A stretch of 64,000 bases of DNA from contig NZ_CCYK01000007.1 of assembly GCF_000826105.1 (NCBI RefSeq), forward strand, positions 1,860,001 through 1,924,000. Direction: 5' to 3'. The translations under genes and the position numbers were made by a program. This document shows positions 59,627 to 64,000 of the stretch, one piece after another. Below the pieces are notes generated by a model. That model saw only the letters and a list, made by a program, of their open reading frames with translations, made no database searches and was not told the DNA's origin. The DNA is from Pseudomonas massiliensis (lineage in GTDB: Bacteria > Pseudomonadota > Gammaproteobacteria > Pseudomonadales > Pseudomonadaceae). Numbering within the stretch: the stretch's first letter is position 1; each line of letters begins with the position of its first letter.

Positions 59627-60694
59627 TTATGTTGCGGCTGGGTTGGCCAGCACGAATTCGACCAGGGTAGCGGCGCAAGCCTCGATGCCCGCTTCCAGTA
59701 CCACCTCGTAGCCGTGGGTATTTTCGGTGGGAATGGCGATGCAGCCACCTCGGGCACAGTGCCCTGCACTCATGACCGCGCTGGCATCGGAGGCAAAATC
59801 TACCAGCAGGGCGACCTGCGAGCCAACCCCCGCCGCCTCCGTGGCGGCGACGAGCCCCTGTACCACGCTACGGGTGTAATAGCCTTTCTGGTCCCCGGTA
59901 TTGATGATGGGCTCCGCTGAGAGCCGCGTGCCGTACTCCTCCAGCACCGGGCCTACCTCCACGGCGATGGTGGTCTCGCCGGGCAGGCGCGCCGCCGCAT
60001 ACATGGCGCCGGCATTGGACTCTTCCTCAAGGGTCGTGCATACGAACCAGACGTCCTGGCGCAGCGCCTCGCGACGCTGGGCTAGCTGACGCGCCGCCAA
60101 TATGAGGGCCACCAGCGGCGCCCGATCGTCCATGAAATGCGCCGCCAAGGCATCATTGACGCGAAACAGCTGCCGCCAATGCTGGCTCAGCACTACCCGA
60201 CTGCCTGGCCGCACGCCGCGCGCGACCAAGGCTTCACGACTGAGCCGAGTTACCACGTGCACGTCGCTCCAGGCCACCTGGCCGCTTAGCACGTCGCGCC
60301 CCTGCTGGCTCGCGCCGCTATTATGCATGGAGCCGAAGGAGAGCACGCCGGGCAAGCTGCCTTCGTCGGCAAGTATGTCCACCGGGCAGGCGCCGAAGCT
60401 GATGGGTTGAGCGCCGCCAAGCGCGGTTACCTGGAGTGTGCCATCGGCATCGACAAGCTCGACCACCATGGCGATTTCATCCAGGTGAGCCATTAGCTTG
60501 ACGGCTGACTCTGGCGGCGCTGGGGCGACTGCCCGGATAACCCCGACCAGGTTGCCGGCCGGGTCTACCCGTAGTTCATCACAGACGCCTTCCAACGCCT
60601 CAGCGCAGATCTGGCGCACTTCATCTTCCTGGCCTCCAGGGCCACGTGCGAGCAACAGCTTCTGCAGCAGCTCGATCCATTGCTGTCGTTCCAT
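59627..60694 (-). CDS. M42-family metallopeptidase (FrvX/aminopeptidase-like)
   Basis: The 355-residue protein (ATG at 60694) shows the M42 pattern: AHLDE (about 75) with the first metal-ligand Asp/His, a Glu pair in TTLEEESNAGAMYAA (about 220-233), AVEVGPV and a terminal ligand H in TENTHGYEVV. These correspond to the dinuclear metal site of M42 aminopeptidases and endoglucanase-like FrvX. A His/Asp at the middle ligand position is present (HFMDDRAP). It probably trims peptides in the cytoplasm. The gene is divergent from the cytochrome gene and 11 bp upstream of the OBAP gene start on the same strand. Confidence 0.87.
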   Translation of the reverse strand: MERQQWIELLQKLLLARGPGGQEDEVRQICAEALEGVCDELRVDPAGNLVGVIRAVAPAPPESAVKLMAHLDEIAMVVELVDADGTLQVTALGGAQPISFGACPVDILADEGSLPGVLSFGSMHNSGASQQGRDVLSGQVAWSDVHVVTRLSREALVARGVRPGSRVVLSQHWRQLFRVNDALAAHFMDDRAPLVALILAARQLAQRREALRQDVWFVCTTLEEESNAGAMYAAARLPGETTIAVEVGPVLEEYGTRLSAEPIINTGDQKGYYTRSVVQGLVAATEAAGVGSQVALLVDFASDASAVMSAGHCARGGCIAIPTENTHGYEVVLEAGIEACAATLVEFVLANPAAT

Positions 60695-60856
60695 CGTAAT
60701 GCCTGATTGCAAGAGTTCCTGGGTAGACCATCCGCGGCCGATAGGGGTTCAGGCACCTGCCCCGCCCTGGCTGCGACATCCGGTCACGAGCCTGCTGCTT
60801 GCAAGCGGCGAGCATCCATCGTATTTATGACCGTGATTTCCACTGCGGATACCACC

Positions 60857-61279
60857 ATGATCACCCGATGTAGTCTTGCCTTGCTGCTGCTGTTTCCGCT
60901 TGGCGCTCAAGCCAGTGCGATGGCTGAAGGCGATGTGGAAGCCGGTCGCGCGCTGTTCAAGGGCCGCTGCGGTGGCTGCCATACCATTGGTCCGGGCGCA
61001 CAGTCGGCCTTCGGCCCTGCCCTCACCGGAGTGGTCGGCCGCCCGGCCGGCAGCGACCCTGGCTATCAATACTCCACTGCCTTGAAGAATGCCGGTTTCG
61101 TCTGGACGCCGGACAAGCTCAAGGCTTACATCGATGACCCCAAGGGCGTGGTCCCGGGCACGCGGATGAACTTCTGGTGGATTGGTAGCGATCAGAAACT
61201 CTCCGATCTGGTGGCCTACCTTGCTTCTCAGTCCGAGGCTCAGGATCCCCCTGCTCCTGCGCTGCCCCCAACCCCATGA
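60857..61279 (+). CDS. Class I c-type cytochrome, exported
   Basis: The 140-residue precursor starts with a signal peptide (SLALLLLFPLGAQASA, about 5-20) and one heme site CGGCH (Cys38, Cys41, His42). Met104 in the RMNFWWIG region is the probable axial ligand, and a Pro-rich tail follows. It is a periplasmic class I (cytochrome c2/c551-like) electron carrier. Two starts are possible (60827 and 60857); the shorter gives the cleaner signal peptide. It is divergent from the peptidase gene. Confidence 0.88.
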   Translation: MITRCSLALLLLFPLGAQASAMAEGDVEAGRALFKGRCGGCHTIGPGAQSAFGPALTGVVGRPAGSDPGYQYSTALKNAGFVWTPDKLKAYIDDPKGVVPGTRMNFWWIGSDQKLSDLVAYLASQSEAQDPPAPALPPTP

Positions 61280-61298
61280 TCGCAGCCGCCGATCGGCT

Positions 61299-61331
61299 AT
61301 GGCACATCGCCATTATGCAGATGTGTGCCAT
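61299..61331 (+). repeat. Inverted repeat before the chemoreceptor promoter
   Basis: ATGGCACA (61299-61306) and TGTGCCAT (61324-61331) form a perfect eight-base inverted repeat separated by 17 bases. It lies between the cytochrome stop and the sigma-28 promoter. It could be the cytochrome terminator stem or a regulator site. It lacks a T-run. Confidence 0.4.
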
Positions 61332-61338
61332 GCCACAT

Positions 61339-61364
61339 TAAAGCTGTAGCGTTTCAGCCGATAA
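61339..61364 (+). promoter_or_regulatory. Sigma-28 (FliA) promoter for the chemoreceptor gene
   Basis: TAAAG (61339-61343) and GCCGATAA (61357-61364) match the FliA consensus TAAA...GCCGATAA, with a perfect minus-10 and a spacing of 14 instead of 15 bases between TAAA and GCCGATAA. The chemoreceptor ATG is 28 bases after the minus-10, fitting control with the flagellar regulon. Confidence 0.65.
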
Positions 61365-61391
61365 TAGGGGTACTTATCGACTGGGGGTTGT

Positions 61392-63023
61392 ATGTTCTTA
61401 CGTCAATTGCGCATCGCTCAACGTTCGTTGCTGTGCTTCGGTTTCTTCGCCCTGCTGGTACTGGGCTTCGGCCTGTTCTCCCTGGGACAGGTATCTGCCA
61501 TACGGGAATCCCAGCGGGTTCTGCAACTCAATGTGTTGCCCAGCGTGCAGACCATCGACCAACTGCGCAATGATCTGCTTTCCATCCGCCTGTTCAACAG
61601 CAGCCTGCGCTTGGCCAAGGACAACGCCACCATCGCCTCCGCCGAGCAGCGGATTCAGGGCGCCCGGGCAGCGTTGAACAGCGATCTGGAGGTCCTGCGC
61701 CCGTTATTGATCAGTGAGCAGGGCCAGCGGGCCCACGCGGAGCTGGTACGCGCGACCCGCGCCTACCTGGAGGTACACGACCGTTACCTCACTGCTGTGC
61801 GGGCCAACCAGGACGCGACCATCGTGGCCCTGACCGCCAGCGGTGGCGAGATGACCCTCGCCGCCGAGCAGGTCCAAGGGTTGATCGACCGGCTCAATGG
61901 CTTGATCGATGGCAAGGTCAAACGTGAGGAAGGCAATGCCACGGCTACCTACCAACAGGCCAAGGAAGTCACCATTGTCGTGATCCTGCTCGCGCTGGCG
62001 GCGACCGTGGCCCTGGCGACACTCTTCACCCGTAGCCTGGTGAGCCCTATCAGCCGTGCCCTGGGTGTGGCCGAGCGTATCGCTGACAATGACCTGAGCC
62101 AGCCCGTGGCCGCGGACGCACAGGACGAACCGGGTCGCCTGCTGGGCGCCCTGGCACAGATGCAGGCCAATCTGCGAGTGACCCTGGGCGAGCTGGGGGA
62201 TTCTTCGACCCGCCTGGCTTCGACCTCCGAGGAAATGGCCGCGGTCACTGATGATGCCCTGCGCGGCATCCAACGCCAGAACGACGAAATCGCCCAGTCC
62301 GCCACTGCCATGAACCAGATGTCGGCCGCCGTGGAAGAAGTGGCCAGCAATGCAGTGCTGGCCTCCGAGGCGGCGCAAGCCTCGAGCACGGCAGCCGAGC
62401 ATGGTCAACGTCAGGTAGGCCAGACCGTGCATGCGATCAACGACGTGCAAGGCGCGGTCGACCGCGCCGCCGAGGAACTCGATGCCCTCGCCGGCCAGGT
62501 GCGAAGCATCGGCGGGGTACTGGAAGTGATTCGGGGTGTGGCTGAGCAGACTAACCTGTTGGCGCTCAACGCCGCCATCGAAGCCGCACGCGCCGGTGAA
62601 GCCGGACGTGGCTTTGCGGTGGTCGCCGATGAGGTACGCGCCCTTGCCCATCGGACCCAGCAGTCCACCGCGCAGATCGAGGAAATGGTCGTGGGCATCC
62701 AGGCCGGTGCCGACAAGGCGGTGAAGTCCATGAATGACAGTAGCGAACGGGCGCGCATCAGCGTAAGCGTGGCCGAAGCGGCCGGCGCTGCCCTGGTCGA
62801 TATCAATCACGCCATTGCGCAGATCAATGCCCGTAACCTGAACATCGCCTCGGCGACTGAACAGCAGGCCCAGGTCGCCAGGGAAGTGGACCGCAGCCTG
62901 GTCAGCATCCGCGATCTGTCGATCCAGACCGCCGCCGGCGCGCAACAGACCGCGGCCGCCGGCAATGACCTGTCGCGCCTGGCGGTCGCCCTCAATAGCA
63001 CGCTGCTGCGCTTCAAGCTGTGA
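61392..63023 (+). CDS. Methyl-accepting chemotaxis protein
   Basis: The 543-residue protein has two membrane helices (about 12-32 and 190-210), a periplasmic ligand domain of about 150 residues (a four-helix bundle, TarH-like), and a HAMP domain (about 213-265, RSLVSPISRALGVAERIADNDLSQPV). The cytoplasmic signalling coil contains the conserved hairpin tip (VIRGVAEQTNLLALNAAIEAARAGEAGRGFAVVADEVRALA). It lacks the C-terminal CheR/CheB pentapeptide (ends in LLRFKL). The signal it senses is not known. It lies in the chemotaxis/flagellar regulon by promoter. Confidence 0.95.
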   Translation: MFLRQLRIAQRSLLCFGFFALLVLGFGLFSLGQVSAIRESQRVLQLNVLPSVQTIDQLRNDLLSIRLFNSSLRLAKDNATIASAEQRIQGARAALNSDLEVLRPLLISEQGQRAHAELVRATRAYLEVHDRYLTAVRANQDATIVALTASGGEMTLAAEQVQGLIDRLNGLIDGKVKREEGNATATYQQAKEVTIVVILLALAATVALATLFTRSLVSPISRALGVAERIADNDLSQPVAADAQDEPGRLLGALAQMQANLRVTLGELGDSSTRLASTSEEMAAVTDDALRGIQRQNDEIAQSATAMNQMSAAVEEVASNAVLASEAAQASSTAAEHGQRQVGQTVHAINDVQGAVDRAAEELDALAGQVRSIGGVLEVIRGVAEQTNLLALNAAIEAARAGEAGRGFAVVADEVRALAHRTQQSTAQIEEMVVGIQAGADKAVKSMNDSSERARISVSVAEAAGAALVDINHAIAQINARNLNIASATEQQAQVAREVDRSLVSIRDLSIQTAAGAQQTAAAGNDLSRLAVALNSTLLRFKL

Positions 63024-63050
63024 CAGGGGCGCCGCGACCGTAGTCTGAGA

Positions 63051-64000
63051 TCACAGCCGTTCGCTGGCTGACACCTGCTCCGTCGGGCTGACCTTCCTGT
63101 ACCGGCGCAAAGCGGCACGCAGCGCATCCAGGGGCTGTGGGCCGCTGGAGCCACCGCCAGGCTCGGCCAAGGATGCCTCAAGAGATGCCGCCAGGCTTGC
63201 GACCTCATTGGCGCCCACCATCAGCGCCGCGCCGTGAATGCGGTGTGCCTGGTGGGCTGCCTGCGCGGCGTCGCCGGCCTCCAGCGCGGCCGCCAGGCCA
63301 AGCAGGTCCGCCTCGGTGCTGTCGATGAATACCTGGAAGAGCCGGTTGTCCACCGAGGCTACACCGGAGAGGTCGGAGGCCGGCTCGCAGATCCAGAGGT
63401 CCAACAGTGACTCCAGCTCAGCCAGACGCAAGGGCTTGCCCAAGCTGCCATCCATTTCACTGGCAAAGACCCGCTCACGATGAGCATCATCGGTGGCCGC
63501 CGAGATGGCCAGCACGGGGGTGCGCCGCCGGCCTGCCCGCCGCTCCAGCTCGCGAATCCGCCGGGTCACTTCATAACCATCCATGCCAGGCAAGTGGCAG
63601 TCCATCAGGATGGCGTCGAAGAGTGGCTGCTGTTCCAGCCTGGCCAGGGCAGCAGGCCCGTCGGCCACAATCTCGCAGCCATAGCCCAGGGCTTCGAGCT
63701 GCAGGCTGATGGCCTGCTGGTTCACCACATGGTCTTCGACCAGCAGTATCTTGCGCTCCGTCTGGCTGGAAACTGCCGCGACGTCATCCGCGGGCAGCTC
63801 GGCCGAATTGCCAGGCTCTTTCTGATCGCCCAGCCACTGCACGGGTACCCTGAACCAGACGGTCGTCCCCTCGCCCGTCTGGCTACGCAAGCCGATATCG
63901 CCTTCCATCAGGGCGACCAGGTCTTTACAGATGGCCAGCCCCAGGCCACTGCCCCCGTAGCGGCGGCTGGTGGAATTCTCGGCTTGCACGAATGGCTGGA
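63051..64000 (-). CDS. Hybrid histidine kinase, C-terminal part (partial, 5' end outside window)
   Basis: The open frame continues past base 64000, so the N-terminus is missing. The visible part has the end of the HATPase domain (PFVQAENSTSRRYGGSGLGLAICK, then GTTVWFRVPV), a receiver (KILLVEDHVVNQQAISL; phospho-Asp in AILMDCHLPGMDG; KPLRL) and an Hpt domain with the HQAHRIHGAALMVGA motif (His phosphorelay site). This order (kinase, receiver, Hpt) is of the BarA/EvgS type, relaying to an outside response regulator. It converges with the chemoreceptor gene, with a gap of 27 bp. Confidence 0.92.
   Translation of the reverse strand, partial: QPFVQAENSTSRRYGGSGLGLAICKDLVALMEGDIGLRSQTGEGTTVWFRVPVQWLGDQKEPGNSAELPADDVAAVSSQTERKILLVEDHVVNQQAISLQLEALGYGCEIVADGPAALARLEQQPLFDAILMDCHLPGMDGYEVTRRIRELERRAGRRRTPVLAISAATDDAHRERVFASEMDGSLGKPLRLAELESLLDLWICEPASDLSGVASVDNRLFQVFIDSTEADLLGLAAALEAGDAAQAAHQAHRIHGAALMVGANEVASLAASLEASLAEPGGGSSGPQPLDALRAALRRYRKVSPTEQVSASERL

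Noticed and set aside
1..64000. CRISPR arrays, insertion sequences, integrases, tRNA or rRNA genes
   Set aside because: None were seen: no regularly spaced repeats of CRISPR length, no transposase or integrase motifs, and no recognisable tRNA or rRNA sequence.

Overview
The window is about 64 kb of GC-rich, densely coding chromosome from a Pseudomonas. The P. putida / P. fluorescens side of the genus seems most likely. Grounds are a XenA-type old yellow enzyme almost as recognisable as the P. putida one, an OprD-family porin, an AmiC/AmiR pair, a Gsp/Hxc-type type II secretion locus and Pseudomonas-style promoters. I see no rRNA, tRNA, CRISPR array, insertion sequence, integrase or prophage gene. 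The outermost genes are cut by both window edges: a PfpI/DJ-1 protein on the left and a hybrid histidine kinase on the right.

Left part (1-5.1 kb): a VOC protein, an old yellow enzyme paralogue and a PfpI/DJ-1 protein form a leftward run diverging from a LysR regulator. A RibD-C/dihydrofolate-reductase-like protein and an ornithine-cyclodeaminase-family reductase follow. From 5.3 to 13.5 kb lies an apparent amide-scavenging operon. It has a GCAC-N7-GTGC NtrC-type palindrome, a near-consensus sigma-54 promoter, a leader with an ANTAR-type hexaloop hairpin overlapping an intrinsic terminator, then amiC, amiR, two Dpp-type permeases, a family-5 binding protein, a formamidase/acetamidase and a fused double ATPase. 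This layered nitrogen-plus-antitermination control of an ABC importer and amidohydrolase is the most striking system in the window.

Middle part (13.7-35 kb): a 1543-residue autotransporter whose passenger carries an internal duplication of about 1.2 kb, a thymidylate-kinase-like P-loop protein, an SDR oxidoreductase, a TonB receptor coupled to a PnuC transporter, a lipoprotein, an MFS permease, and a second complete Dpp-type ABC system whose operon ends in an OprD porin. Then come a divergent ArsR/xenA pair, a LysR regulator and an SRPBCC protein.

Right part (35.5-64 kb): an MHS-type MFS transporter, a hybrid histidine kinase, a CHASE4-PAS-GGDEF-EAL protein, a DsbA-like protein with a single cysteine, and an 11-gene leftward type II secretion operon (gspE-F-G-H-I-J-K-L-M-C-D) with a lipoprotein secretin. 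An AT-rich intergenic region separates this from a small exported protein and an exported GH3 beta-glucosidase with a PA14 insert, which is a candidate substrate of the secretion system. The window closes with a TetR/MATE pair, a small protein, an OBAP lipoprotein, an M42 peptidase, a cytochrome c, a chemoreceptor behind a sigma-28 promoter, and the truncated hybrid kinase.
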